A stretch of DNA of 14,174 nt from an uncultured Chitinophagales bacterium (GCA_946886475.1 CAMPIQ010000098.1:1-14174); one strand, 5' to 3'; shown: positions 1 through 9,776, counted from the first letter of the stretch. A program made the numbers and translations. Notes: generated by a model from the sequence alone, not told the origin.

Positions 1-26
1 CTTTATGCCTGCCATAAAAACGGCTA

Positions 27-58
27 TTGGGTTTGTACTATATGCTGAGCTATTTTTG
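27..58 (+). promoter_or_regulatory. Candidate Bacteroidota-type promoter for the E1 gene
   Basis: A TTG at 27-29 is followed after 21 bases by TATTTTTG at 51-58, which matches the TAnnTTTG -7 consensus of Bacteroidota exactly, with spacing inside the usual range. It lies immediately before the E1 reading frame, so initiation a few bases past the -7 box would fall at or just after the ATG at 63. The promoter is a sequence match only; transcription may also enter from a gene left of the window. Confidence 0.5.
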
Positions 59-62
59 TTGA

Positions 63-2180
63 ATGACTGATAAGACAACAGAAGGGAATTACGGCCTGGG
101 TTACCCTCCCGGGGCGGTAGTAGCGGGCATGGACAGAAACCTCCTCCTGCACACCTATCGCCTTATGTATAGTGTTAAGATCATGGCAGAAACCTATGAA
201 GCCAACAGGCCTGTTACAAAATACGTGCATTCAACTTCAAGAGGACATGAAGCTATACAACTTGCCACGGCTTTTAATTTATTGCCGCAGGACTGGGTAA
301 GCCCGTATTACCGGGATGAGAGTTTATTGCTTGGAATGGGATGGACTCCATTTGAATTAATGTTGCAATTGCTTACCAGGAAAGATGATTCTTTTACCGG
401 TGGAAGAAGTTATTATTCACATCCTAATTCAAGATTAAAGGATAAGCCCGGGATCATTCACCAGAGTAGTGCAACCGGAATGCAGGTGATACCTACAACC
501 GGTATTGCTCAGGGTATTCAGTACCTGGAAGCAATTGGCAAAAGCCCAATGACTGACGGCCAGAAGCCTGTAGTTGTTTGTTCATTAGGTGATGCAAGTG
601 TTACTGAAGGAGAAGTTAGTGAAGCATTTCAATTTGCAGTATTAAAACAACTTCCCATTATTTATCTGGTGCAGGATAATGAATGGGGGATTAGTGTAAC
701 CGCTGAAGAAGGAAGAGCAATGGATGCTTATGAATTTGCAGAGGGATTCAAAGGCCTGCAAAAGATCAGGGTTGATGGTACTAATTTTTTTGAAAGTTAT
801 GATACCATGCGTAACGTAATTAGTGATGTGCGTGAGCATAGAAGGCCATGGCTTGTTCATGCTAAATGTTGTTTATTGAATCACCATACCAGTGGCGTGC
901 GCAAGGAATTTTACAGAACAGAGGAAGACCTTCGGAAACATGCATGCAGTGATCCTTTGCCTAAATTAAGAGCGGCTATCGTTGATGATTTTGGTGAGGC
1001 TTTTCTCAATGAGATTGAGGCTGAAGTATCATCTGAGATCGGGCAACAATTTGAAAAGGCGGTTGCTTCACCAGAGCCTGATCCCTCAGGTGTTAGTGAA
1101 CACATTTTTGCTCCAACACCAGTTACAGAAGAAAAAGGGGAAAGACAGCCCGCGGGCAGGGAAAAAGTTATCATGGTGGATGCAGCCTTGTTTGCCATCC
1201 GTGAACTTATGGAAGAAAACCCTGAATGTGTTTTATATGGGCAGGATGTTGGTAAACGGCTTGGAGGGGTTTTTCGGGAAGCTGCAACGCTTGGTGAGCA
1301 GTTTGGTGATCACCGGGTATTTAATACTGCAATTCAGGAAGCGTATATCATTGGTTCAACTGTTGGATTGAGTGCAGTGGGTGTGAAACCTATAGTTGAA
1401 GTTCAATTTGCAGATTATATCTATCCGGGATTTAATCAACTGGTGACCGAGATCTCTAAATCCTGTTATCTGTCGTGCGGAAAATTTCCTGTATCAACTA
1501 TTATCCGGGTACCCATTGGTGCCTATGGTGGCGGGGGACCTTATCATAGCGGAAGTATTGAATCTACCCTGTTAACTATTAAAGGGATCAAGATAGCATA
1601 CCCTTCTAATGCTGCCGATATGAAAGGACTGATGAAAGCTGCCTATTATGATCCCAACCCCGTTGTAATGCTTGAGCATAAAGGTTTGTACTGGAGTAAG
1701 GTTCCTGGTACCGAAGATGCCAGGTCTGTTGAACCATCAAAGGATTATATACTTCCTTTTGGTAAAGGCTCAGTTATATTGAATGCAAATGAAGAGCAGG
1801 TTGAATATGGAGAAAGTATTTGTGTCATCACTTATGGCATGGGTGTGTATTGGGCAAAGGCCGCTGCAAAGAAATTTGATGGATGTGTGGAGATCATAGA
1901 CCTGAGAACCTTATTTCCACTTGACGAACACCTTGTTTATTCTACTGTAAAAAAACATGGGAAATGTTTGGTGCTTACCGAAGAACAACAAAATAATTCT
2001 TTTGCTGAAGCATTAGCCGGACGGATTTCAAAAAATTGTTTTCAATGGCTTGATGCACCTGTAGAAGTACTGGGTGCGCTGAATTTACCTGCGGTTCCAT
2101 TGAATATGGGTCTGGAAGCAGCTATGCTGCCGAATGCAGAAAAAGTGGTTGAAAGAATAAAGAAACTGCTGGATTACTGA
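63..2180 (+). CDS. Fused 2-oxoacid dehydrogenase E1 (alpha-beta), thiamine-diphosphate dependent, 2-oxoisovalerate type
   Basis: E1 decarboxylase of a 2-oxoacid dehydrogenase complex. It would decarboxylate a branched-chain (or related) 2-oxoacid with thiamine diphosphate and pass the acyl group to lipoyl-E2 in the cytoplasm. The 705 residues join two subunits normally separate. Residues about 25-330 are the alpha part, with the ThDP/Mg motif GDAS at 176-179 and the paired Asn206 in QDNEWG. Residues about 331-367 are a charged Pro/Glu-rich linker. Residues about 368-705 are the beta part, with LYGQDVG at 391-397, Glu426 in AIQEAYIIG (the position of the cofactor-activating Glu) and His495 in GGPYHSGS. 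A TGA directly precedes the ATG at 63, so no longer in-frame start exists. The ATG at 129 (residue 23) is an alternative, because the first 22 residues are not family-like and the promoter abuts codon 1. No Shine-Dalgarno is visible. No E2 or E3 gene is in the window, so substrate (branched-chain versus pyruvate) is inferred from family resemblance. Confidence 0.9.
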   Translation: MTDKTTEGNYGLGYPPGAVVAGMDRNLLLHTYRLMYSVKIMAETYEANRPVTKYVHSTSRGHEAIQLATAFNLLPQDWVSPYYRDESLLLGMGWTPFELMLQLLTRKDDSFTGGRSYYSHPNSRLKDKPGIIHQSSATGMQVIPTTGIAQGIQYLEAIGKSPMTDGQKPVVVCSLGDASVTEGEVSEAFQFAVLKQLPIIYLVQDNEWGISVTAEEGRAMDAYEFAEGFKGLQKIRVDGTNFFESYDTMRNVISDVREHRRPWLVHAKCCLLNHHTSGVRKEFYRTEEDLRKHACSDPLPKLRAAIVDDFGEAFLNEIEAEVSSEIGQQFEKAVASPEPDPSGVSEHIFAPTPVTEEKGERQPAGREKVIMVDAALFAIRELMEENPECVLYGQDVGKRLGGVFREAATLGEQFGDHRVFNTAIQEAYIIGSTVGLSAVGVKPIVEVQFADYIYPGFNQLVTEISKSCYLSCGKFPVSTIIRVPIGAYGGGGPYHSGSIESTLLTIKGIKIAYPSNAADMKGLMKAAYYDPNPVVMLEHKGLYWSKVPGTEDARSVEPSKDYILPFGKGSVILNANEEQVEYGESICVITYGMGVYWAKAAAKKFDGCVEIIDLRTLFPLDEHLVYSTVKKHGKCLVLTEEQQNNSFAEALAGRISKNCFQWLDAPVEVLGALNLPAVPLNMGLEAAMLPNAEKVVERIKKLLDY

Positions 2181-2187
2181 AAACAGA

Positions 2188-2330
2188 AGTCTATAGTCAA
2201 TAGTCAAAAGCATGAGCTGACGAAGGAAATATATAAAGTCAAAATTCAGCAACAGAATGCCCTGATACTGATTTCAACATTCTGTATTTCAACTTCATTC
2301 CTCTGTTCCTTATTCCTTGTTCGTCTGTTC
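2188..2330. repeat. Low-complexity intergenic segment with short tandem motifs
   Basis: The 152-base gap between the convergent E1 and tamL genes carries no ORF. At 2188-2207 there is an AGTCTA followed by two perfect tandem copies of TAGTCAA (2194-2200 and 2201-2207). At 2296-2330 there is an imperfect run of TTCCT/TGTTC-type units. From memory of the group, related short motifs recur between genes in Bacteroidota genomes; here only the local repetition is seen. Confidence 0.4.
2252..2285. terminator. Possible weak bidirectional terminator between E1 and tamL
   Basis: ACAGAATG at 2252-2259 and CATTCTGT at 2278-2285 form a perfect 8-bp inverted repeat around an 18-base loop, between the two convergent stop codons. 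The position suits termination of both genes. There is no proper T-run on either side and the stem is AT-rich, so this is not a classical intrinsic terminator. Confidence 0.25.
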
Positions 2331-2332
2331 AC

Positions 2333-4627
2333 CTAGAACGGGTAACCGATAGCCAGATTGTAAACAAGGTTCTGTCTTCTCCAGTCAGGATCGCGGAACC
2401 TGATCTGGCGAATTACAGAGGGTGGGATCACCCAGGGTTTACGAATAGGGAATCCAACATCCAGCCTGATAACAAAGATGGTAATGTCCAGTCTTAAACC
2501 AACACCTACATCAACCGCCAGCTGGCTGAGAAACCTGCTGGTGAATTTTGCGCCTGGCTTTCCGGTATATACAGAATCATTTGCAAGCCATATATTACCG
2601 GCATCAATAAATACTGCTCCATATAGCGGACCTGAAATATGCGGTCTGAATTCGGAATTCATTTCAAGCTTTATATCACCCGTCTGGTCGGGGATAAAGT
2701 CATTTACATCATCCGGAAAATAGGTTCCTGGTCCAACAGACCTGCTGCGGAATCCCCTCAGGCTATTATTTCCTCCAGTGAAAAATTGTTTGATGTAAGG
2801 GATCTGTACTGAGTTGCCATAAGGTTTTCCTATGCCTATATTGATACGGTTTACCCAGGTTGATTTCAAGCCTACTTTTAAATAGTTCCTTACATCGGCT
2901 TCTAATTTCACATATTGGGAAAAAGGCAGGTTCCCGATCTTTACCGTATCGCCTTTTTTTACATTGGCTCCTGTAACCAATCCTGCAATATTTCCTGACA
3001 GATCAACAATTCCGCTGAAATACCAGGCCATTTTTGGTTGAATATCATTAGCCAGCTGGTTATAGATGTACTGATAACGGCTTCCCAAAATAAACTGTGG
3101 TTCAACGGCTCTTTCAAAACCGGGAATGGAATCCTGAAGGTTTTTAAATTCCTGTGTCACATTCAGTGGTTCTGCATAAGTAATGCTAACCGGATATAAC
3201 TGGTGCTGCTTTTGAATATTTTCCTTCCACTCATAGCCATATTCAAAACGGTACGAATTAATTGTGTACAGGTTCTTCCTGTTCAGGATGTCATATCCCA
3301 GTTTAATATTTGTTCGTGGAGCATAAGGACCTTTAGTGCTTAATTTCCGGAATGGAATGAGAAACCTTGGGATGGCATATGTTGCTTCTGCGCCCAGCCG
3401 GTAAGTGTTATATCCTTTTAATGCTCCGCTGAATTGCACATCAGATCCAACATAGGCTGAAATGTTGATCTGCGAACCATTCCTGAACAGGTTTCTGTTA
3501 TTCCAGCTTACATTGAGTTGGGAGCCATTCAGGTTATTTGACCTGGTAACGGCAGAAACCTCAGCCTGTATATTTTGTTTTGGTAATGGAGTAAGATAAT
3601 AATAGGCATCAAGTTTTGCAGTATCTGCAGATGGTACTACCTCAAACCGGTTCTTTACAAATTTGAAAAGATTCAGGTTTATCAATCGGCTGAGTGACCG
3701 GTTATGATCTGTACGGTTATAAACTTCGCCCGGCCTGAACTGCATGGTTTCATCAAACAAAAATGGTTTGAATCTTTTTCTGCGGTCAATGATATGATAA
3801 CCATTAAATACTTCAGCGGAGGATTTTAAGGTATCGAAGCGGTTGGCATCAATGGCATATCCACTATATATGTACACGTCATTGATCCTGTGTATGGCCC
3901 TGGCCTGTGCAGGTGTTTGAGGTTTTACCACCACGGACATATTTACCTGATGATTTCCAATGGTACTATCGGTTTTAACCAGGATGAACTCAGGACTGAA
4001 AAAATAAAATCCTTTTTCTTTTAATGATGCATCAATACGCATTCTTTCTCCCTTAATAACATCCAGGTCAAATGGAAATCCCGGTTTTAATAAGGTATTG
4101 GGTACGGTTTGCGCAATAGCCAGGGAGACATCACTGCTATCTGATGGGAATTCAACACTATTGATCATGTATTGATGTCCTGTTTCTACAAAATATTCCG
4201 CTTTTGCCGTTTTCTTTTTTACAATGGTATCGCCGGTAACCTTTGCATTGAACCACCCTTTGTTCTCAGTATGGCTACGCAGGATGTCAACATTCTTTTG
4301 AATATCGACCTGGCTGAATAGAACTGGAGGTTCGCCCCATTTTTCCCTCAGGTTTTTAAACAAACCTTTTTTAGCATTGCGGAACATGTTGTGTATGGCA
4401 AGCTTAGGGCGCATGCCCAGGAAAGTTGTATTGGGTCTTGGACGGGTGAGCGATTCAAGATCGTTTCGTAAAACCTTTTTTTCCCTGGCTTTTAGGTCCG
4501 GTCCTTCCACCTTTACATTGGCCCCTGTATATAATTTGTCGTTCTCAGGTAAATGCCTGGTACCCTGGCATCCTGCCAGTACAATTAAAATGCTAAAGAT
4601 TAAGATCCTTGAAATACTAATGGTCAT
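2333..4627 (-). CDS. tamL: TamL, lipidated TamA/BamA-family outer-membrane assembly protein
   Basis: Outer-membrane beta-barrel of the translocation and assembly module, partner of TamB in building or supplying the outer membrane. The N-terminus is a lipoprotein signal: a short hydrophobic stretch then the lipobox LAGC, with lipidated Cys20. POTRA-like segments follow over roughly residues 30-345. Examples are the stretches near 100-158, 180-240 and 245-345, the last ending in the DAYYYLTPLP strand. The surface-antigen (D15) barrel runs from about 350 to 764. It contains the loop-6 signature SLRGF (residues 622-626) after GGNN, and ends in a C-terminal Phe (IGYPF), as expected of a barrel beta-signal. 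The 764 residues fit TamL. Lipidation at the N-terminus distinguishes it from proteobacterial TamA and from BamA, which have cleavable Sec signals. The gene starts 14 bases after tamB ends, so the two are almost certainly one transcript. Another BamA-like lipoprotein is the only serious alternative, and the tamB neighbour argues against it. Confidence 0.88.
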   Translation of the reverse strand: MTISISRILIFSILIVLAGCQGTRHLPENDKLYTGANVKVEGPDLKAREKKVLRNDLESLTRPRPNTTFLGMRPKLAIHNMFRNAKKGLFKNLREKWGEPPVLFSQVDIQKNVDILRSHTENKGWFNAKVTGDTIVKKKTAKAEYFVETGHQYMINSVEFPSDSSDVSLAIAQTVPNTLLKPGFPFDLDVIKGERMRIDASLKEKGFYFFSPEFILVKTDSTIGNHQVNMSVVVKPQTPAQARAIHRINDVYIYSGYAIDANRFDTLKSSAEVFNGYHIIDRRKRFKPFLFDETMQFRPGEVYNRTDHNRSLSRLINLNLFKFVKNRFEVVPSADTAKLDAYYYLTPLPKQNIQAEVSAVTRSNNLNGSQLNVSWNNRNLFRNGSQINISAYVGSDVQFSGALKGYNTYRLGAEATYAIPRFLIPFRKLSTKGPYAPRTNIKLGYDILNRKNLYTINSYRFEYGYEWKENIQKQHQLYPVSITYAEPLNVTQEFKNLQDSIPGFERAVEPQFILGSRYQYIYNQLANDIQPKMAWYFSGIVDLSGNIAGLVTGANVKKGDTVKIGNLPFSQYVKLEADVRNYLKVGLKSTWVNRINIGIGKPYGNSVQIPYIKQFFTGGNNSLRGFRSRSVGPGTYFPDDVNDFIPDQTGDIKLEMNSEFRPHISGPLYGAVFIDAGNIWLANDSVYTGKPGAKFTSRFLSQLAVDVGVGLRLDITIFVIRLDVGFPIRKPWVIPPSVIRQIRFRDPDWRRQNLVYNLAIGYPF

Positions 4628-4641
4628 TGCCCTGATGAATT

Positions 4642-7600
4642 TTAATTAGTTCCTGATGTATTCTCCTGCCTTGGTCTTCTCTTCCTGAATAATTCCATAA
4701 ACCGGTTATAATCCACAGATAAAATAAAACTCAGTCCTGTTTCAATGATGTATCCATCCACTATACCCTGATATTCATTTTGCCTGTAAAAACGTATCAT
4801 GTACCGGCCGTCCCTGCTCAACTGATAATCCACTGCAATGTTGCCTGCTATATTGTTGCTTTGCTGGTTACTGTTTGTTTCTCCTTCCAATTGAAAGTTA
4901 CTTCCCACTGTAACAGTAAGCCGGTCGTTCAACAACCGTTTGCTCAAACCAATATTCAGATCCGTACGGCTTCTCCGGTTGCCCGTTGTATAGTCCTCAG
5001 TTGATACCACATCAAAATTCAGATCAACACCATTGATAAGTCCTGCAGCCAACTGATTGAGTTGTTCTGTTAGCAAACGGCTTACACTTTGTCTTGCATA
5101 TGTTCCAAAGCTGAAACCTGCACCGCTGCTTTCAAATGGATTTTCTCCTACAAACCTGTTTAGAAGCAACAGGGAAAATACCTGTTTGTTGATCTCTCCT
5201 TCATCCTGCCTTATCATATTTAACCTGGTATCAACAGTGGTAATGATCTCATTTGATATTCCATAATTGCCTTCGGGTAAAACAATATCAAAGTCAACGA
5301 TGGGTTTCATAAGTTCGCCTGTAAGATTGAGGTGCACCTCAAACGGGAGCTTTTGCAGATAGATATTTTTATTGGCATCTGGTGAAAGCTGGTCCACTAC
5401 GAGATCAATCGGGGAAGTGTTAGCTATGTAAATAGCTTTTACATTTAATAAGGCTGTAGTGGGTTCACCAGTCCATGTGATGGTACTTCCTTTTTCTATA
5501 TCAAATTTTCTTTGGAGAAAGTTGAATGATAACTGGTAAGCGCCCTGTTCAAGTGTGTAATTTCCAACAAGTGTGATCTTTCCACTGGGGTCAATACCTG
5601 CAGATAATAATGCCTCGCCCTGAACATTCAGGAAATCTCCATTGGCCTCATCCACGATCACATTAAATATGGCTTCTTTTTTTATCTCAATGTTGGCGGC
5701 AATATCAAAACCAAGCACACTGGAAATATTCAATGAATCATATTCAAGGAACAATGAATCGTTTTCAGGTGCATCGAAGTCTACAAATTCAACCACACCT
5801 TTTCGTTCTACAACACCCGGTTCTTCCTGTGGTATTACAACAAAGAGGTTGGTGCCATCATTAACGGTTACCGACCCATCAACCACCGGTCTTATTTCTG
5901 TTCCGGTGATGTTCAGGTCTGAAGTAATATTAAGCTTGCCATAATAAATCTTGTTTTGTTCTTTGGTCGAATTTAAAACCTGGAAGTTTGTAGCATTCAC
6001 CTGCAGATCAAAATCGTAATTGATAAAATTGCTGGTCAGCACAATTCCATCAAGCACCAGGGTATTGTTTACAGAATCCCTTATTGTAAAATCATCAAAT
6101 ACAAAACCTTCTTCAGTAACTGATAAAGTTTCATTATTTATCCTGAACTGGCTACCCAGCATGGTAAACGAAAAACTTGCATTATTAAAATTGAGGTCGC
6201 CATTTATATCGGGTGCAGCAGTTGTACCCCTGATGCTTACATTGCCATCTATTGAGCCGGAAGCATTGGTGATGGCCTGTGCAAATGCGCCTTCCATGGT
6301 GTTAAGTTGTAATTGCCTCACAATAAGGTCAAGGTCAAGGTTAATGTCATTGCCAGCAGGGGCAAATGAACCTGTAAGCGAAATGTCATTACCGCGGCCG
6401 GTAATGGTTGCATTTGTTATATAACGGTTACCTGTACCCGAACTCACCTGCAGGTTTACATTCCCAATAGTGTCCTGCTTAAGGCTCAGGTCATTAATGT
6501 TCAGGTTACTCGTAAATACCGGTGTGGTCATCAGGTTCCTGAATGTAACTTCTCCATTCATAACGCCATCTACCAGAAGGGAGTCTGATTTAACGAAACC
6601 GGTAATGGTAGATACCCTGAAATTGTTGAAATTGACCTGTAATGGCTGGCCATTGCCTGCAATGCTATTCAGACTTAAGCTCTGATTTCCTTTTTGCAAC
6701 ATAAAGTTATTGGCTGTAATTACATCAGGGCCAATGGTAATATAATTATCAGGGGATATGGTCCATGGCTCATAATTCAATAATAAACTATCCGGATTCA
6801 GTTTTATAGAATAGGTGCCTGATGCAGGCTGGGTAACAATTCCGCTCAGATAATATTTATTCTTTGCATTAAGGTCATCAATACCCAGGTTAAAATCGAT
6901 CACATTATTCATTGCTGTGGCATTGATGCGGGTGTTAAAGATGTCGAAGCCGTTACCCTGTTTGATCCTTGCAACATTACCTGTAACCTCTAAGCCCCTG
7001 ACTGACGTATTTGCGTTCAGGCTGAGGTTACTGAGCTCCTTGCCATTGAATAAAATATAGGGTGTGGTCAACTGAGCATGCATGCCGCTATCTGAAGAAA
7101 AACTTCCGCTTGCATGCAGGGTTTCCATAGTAGTAAGTCCCGGAACAAAAGAAGACATAATGGGTGCATATGCTATATCGGCCCTGAATGTAAAATCATA
7201 AGGTTGCAATGGGGTTTGCCTGGAAGGGGGCGTTACCGAAAAATAGGGCTCTATGCTGTTTTGAAGAATGCCTGCAAGTTCCGAAAGCCTGTATTGCCCT
7301 GAGATATATGCATTGGCAACATCACTTTTAAAACTGATGTAGTTGCCATTGGCATTGGTGCCGGCTAATAATTGAACAGAATCGAGTGGCAGGCGGTCTT
7401 TATCAGATACCAGTAAGGCTTTTGTGATCAGCACATCCGCATCCATATTGTCGGAGGTAATATTGGAAACTGTTCCATCTATCTTTCCCCGGAATATAAA
7501 TGGGCTGGTTGTGAAGTGAAGAGGCATGGTCTTGATGCTGTCGATCATTCCGTTGATGTTGAAAGACGGGTCATCCGAAAAATTTCCGCTTGCAATAACA

Positions 7601-9663
7601 TTCAGGTCGGCATTGGGGTCATTGATATTGGCATTTACATTAAAAACAGATCCATTCAATGAGCCATCCAGTTTTATATTCCGGTATTGATACCTGTTAT
7701 ATCCAAAGCTGCCAACATTGCCTGTGAATTTTGTATTGATGCTGTTTGGCGTAATACCTTTTCCGTTGAATCTGAAATTTCCTGTTACGTTACCAAACTG
7801 TTCCGGTTGTCGTATTATGCTGCCCAGCCTTAATCCATTTGTTCTCACCTGAGCATTATAAACAATGGCTTCAGGATTCGCCAGGTTACTGAATTTGCCA
7901 TTGACGGCAATGGAACCTGCGGTGGTGTTCACATTAAGATTGGTTTGAAGACTGCCGGCGTTTCCCGATATGCTTCCCCTGATGTCAAATTCTTCCGGTA
8001 AATTAATATCCGGAGTTGATAACCTTTGCCCGGTGAACAAGGCTATATCAGTTTGTGTTGTATGAAGACGATCAATGATAAAATTTCCTCCTGCATTTTG
8101 CGGTTCCATGAGCCCTACAAGTGTACCATGGGCATCGATCACGGTATTGCCTAATCCATCAAACTGAAGACTTTCAAGATGTAATCTGTTTAACGTACCG
8201 CTGCCTACTATATTGAAATACCATACATCCTCGGGATTAGCAAGGGCGGGATTGGATCTTAATTGTGGAGCAAGGTTAAGGATATCTTTTACCTGCACCC
8301 GGCTGTCAACCAGTTCAATGTCAAGCTGCGTCTGAGGAAAATTTTCTGCCAGCGCTTCATAGGAAGCATAATGCATCATTGCACTTCTGCGGATCTCACT
8401 TCCCGGGGTTTTGATATACAGATCTTTGAGGTAGGCCTGTTGGTTTGAATAAAGCATATTACCCTGCAATGCCTGAAGTTCGAATCCATTTTTTTCAGTA
8501 AAGCTTCCCTTTAAAATTTTACCTCCTATGGAATCCTCGTTCATTATGAAATCCTGAATATGCAAGGTGAGTTCTTCACCAAGCAGGTGGTTAAAATCCA
8601 TTCCATATCTTACTCTGGGTTCATTATCATTATCAAATGCAATACGGTTACTGTTCATTTGAATATTTCCTACCCTGATATCCCATCCGGCCTGTGCTTC
8701 TGCTTTTACTTCCTGTTTCACTTCTTTAGCAAGTAACACAGCTGTTTCTTTTTTACCCAGGCGAATGTCGATCCTGGAATTGTTCAGTAAAAGTTCATCA
8801 AGCCATACCTTATTGTTGGTTAAATCCAGCGCTCTCTCCTCAGCTTTAAACTGACCGATATTGACGGTTGAATAAAATTCTGAAACTTCATTTGCATACT
8901 GTACATTGATCTTACTGAGGTCAATGCTTCCAATACTTAGTTTCATTGCCACAGGTGTGGCTGCTTCTGCAATATCTTTTGATTCCGGTTCTGGTGTAAC
9001 CAGTGGTTTTATCTGTTTAATAGTGGCCTGCACATTCCGGGCTATGACGCTGGAAATATTATAATGTTGCAGGTAGGGATCAAGCGTATCTATGGCTGCA
9101 GTGAGGTTTCCGATATGGGCAAACATATCGCTGCCGCTTACTACATCAGTATATATGAGCCGTATGTTGTCAAGGCTAAGGTCACTTATTGCCAGTTTCA
9201 TTGGTGCCGTTTGCGATGTATCCGCAGAGGGCGGAGTAGTAAATGCATCCACTATAAACTGGAAATTGAATACGGTATCGGGAAGGGTTCTTTTAATTTT
9301 GGCAGTGATGTTTTGAAGTTCCAGGTCTTTCACAAGTACTTCATTTGAAAAAAGCTTGAACAGGTTAAGATTAGCACGGATGGTTCCACCGGAGATCAGG
9401 GTATCTTTTGACTGGTCTTCAATGTAAATATCCCTGAGACTGATATTTCCTGAAAGTCCGAAACTGATCCTACCTACATCAACACGGGTATTTAGTTTAT
9501 CCTGTAAATAATTTTCAACTTTTCCTGTCATAAATCGCTGTACAGGAGGCGTGAGGATCAGCAGGAATATAACCAGGATGAATAATAACAGGAACAGGAT
9601 GGTCTTTAAAAGGATCCTTGCAATCTTTCTGGGATAGTTTACCGGTTTTTTTTCTTTATCCAT
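4642..9663 (-). CDS. tamB: TamB, AsmA-like inter-membrane protein of the translocation and assembly module
   Basis: Very large (1673 residues) periplasm-spanning protein. Family members form a long beta-groove bridging inner and outer membranes and take part in outer-membrane protein assembly and/or phospholipid transport. A basic N-terminus is followed by one strong membrane helix at about residues 17-38. An AsmA-like start follows (VENYLQDKLNTRVDVG, LSGNISLRDIYIED). The middle is over 1000 residues of repeating short beta-strands rich in Asn, Asp, Gly and hydrophobics (patterns such as GxLNRLHLESLQFDGL). The C-terminal TamB/DUF490 domain covers roughly 1200-1673. It includes ITLVGNYTLEQGAYQLSF (about 1363-1380), a FDIVLPEGNYGIS stretch and the FSLLLLNRF motif near 1496-1504. 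The protein ends in a basic tail. No Cys-lipid or signal-peptidase site is evident, so an uncleaved inner-membrane anchor is expected. The ATG at 9663 gives the complete anchor, and the next Met is residue 45. tamL follows directly. Confidence 0.9.
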   Translation of the reverse strand: MDKEKKPVNYPRKIARILLKTILFLLLFILVIFLLILTPPVQRFMTGKVENYLQDKLNTRVDVGRISFGLSGNISLRDIYIEDQSKDTLISGGTIRANLNLFKLFSNEVLVKDLELQNITAKIKRTLPDTVFNFQFIVDAFTTPPSADTSQTAPMKLAISDLSLDNIRLIYTDVVSGSDMFAHIGNLTAAIDTLDPYLQHYNISSVIARNVQATIKQIKPLVTPEPESKDIAEAATPVAMKLSIGSIDLSKINVQYANEVSEFYSTVNIGQFKAEERALDLTNNKVWLDELLLNNSRIDIRLGKKETAVLLAKEVKQEVKAEAQAGWDIRVGNIQMNSNRIAFDNDNEPRVRYGMDFNHLLGEELTLHIQDFIMNEDSIGGKILKGSFTEKNGFELQALQGNMLYSNQQAYLKDLYIKTPGSEIRRSAMMHYASYEALAENFPQTQLDIELVDSRVQVKDILNLAPQLRSNPALANPEDVWYFNIVGSGTLNRLHLESLQFDGLGNTVIDAHGTLVGLMEPQNAGGNFIIDRLHTTQTDIALFTGQRLSTPDINLPEEFDIRGSISGNAGSLQTNLNVNTTAGSIAVNGKFSNLANPEAIVYNAQVRTNGLRLGSIIRQPEQFGNVTGNFRFNGKGITPNSINTKFTGNVGSFGYNRYQYRNIKLDGSLNGSVFNVNANINDPNADLNVIASGNFSDDPSFNINGMIDSIKTMPLHFTTSPFIFRGKIDGTVSNITSDNMDADVLITKALLVSDKDRLPLDSVQLLAGTNANGNYISFKSDVANAYISGQYRLSELAGILQNSIEPYFSVTPPSRQTPLQPYDFTFRADIAYAPIMSSFVPGLTTMETLHASGSFSSDSGMHAQLTTPYILFNGKELSNLSLNANTSVRGLEVTGNVARIKQGNGFDIFNTRINATAMNNVIDFNLGIDDLNAKNKYYLSGIVTQPASGTYSIKLNPDSLLLNYEPWTISPDNYITIGPDVITANNFMLQKGNQSLSLNSIAGNGQPLQVNFNNFRVSTITGFVKSDSLLVDGVMNGEVTFRNLMTTPVFTSNLNINDLSLKQDTIGNVNLQVSSGTGNRYITNATITGRGNDISLTGSFAPAGNDINLDLDLIVRQLQLNTMEGAFAQAITNASGSIDGNVSIRGTTAAPDINGDLNFNNASFSFTMLGSQFRINNETLSVTEEGFVFDDFTIRDSVNNTLVLDGIVLTSNFINYDFDLQVNATNFQVLNSTKEQNKIYYGKLNITSDLNITGTEIRPVVDGSVTVNDGTNLFVVIPQEEPGVVERKGVVEFVDFDAPENDSLFLEYDSLNISSVLGFDIAANIEIKKEAIFNVIVDEANGDFLNVQGEALLSAGIDPSGKITLVGNYTLEQGAYQLSFNFLQRKFDIEKGSTITWTGEPTTALLNVKAIYIANTSPIDLVVDQLSPDANKNIYLQKLPFEVHLNLTGELMKPIVDFDIVLPEGNYGISNEIITTVDTRLNMIRQDEGEINKQVFSLLLLNRFVGENPFESSGAGFSFGTYARQSVSRLLTEQLNQLAAGLINGVDLNFDVVSTEDYTTGNRRSRTDLNIGLSKRLLNDRLTVTVGSNFQLEGETNSNQQSNNIAGNIAVDYQLSRDGRYMIRFYRQNEYQGIVDGYIIETGLSFILSVDYNRFMELFRKRRPRQENTSGTN

Positions 9664-9776
9664 GTTAACGGGGGATGGGCTGCTACATATTTACAAAACA
9701 CAGGCCCCGACAGGATAATATAGAAATCTTCCCCGAATGGTTAATTTCTTTCCATGCACCGGGAATAAGGGGATGC

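Noticed and set aside
982..1371. 129-codon plus-strand frame inside the E1 gene, considered as a sign of a frameshift between the alpha and beta parts
   Set aside because: The main frame is continuous through the linker with family motifs on both sides, so this is a shadow frame.
6020..6424. Long plus-strand frames opposite tamB, for example this one of 134 codons
   Set aside because: They mirror the tamB coding pattern, have no recognisable protein and no promoter; tamB on the minus strand is unambiguous.
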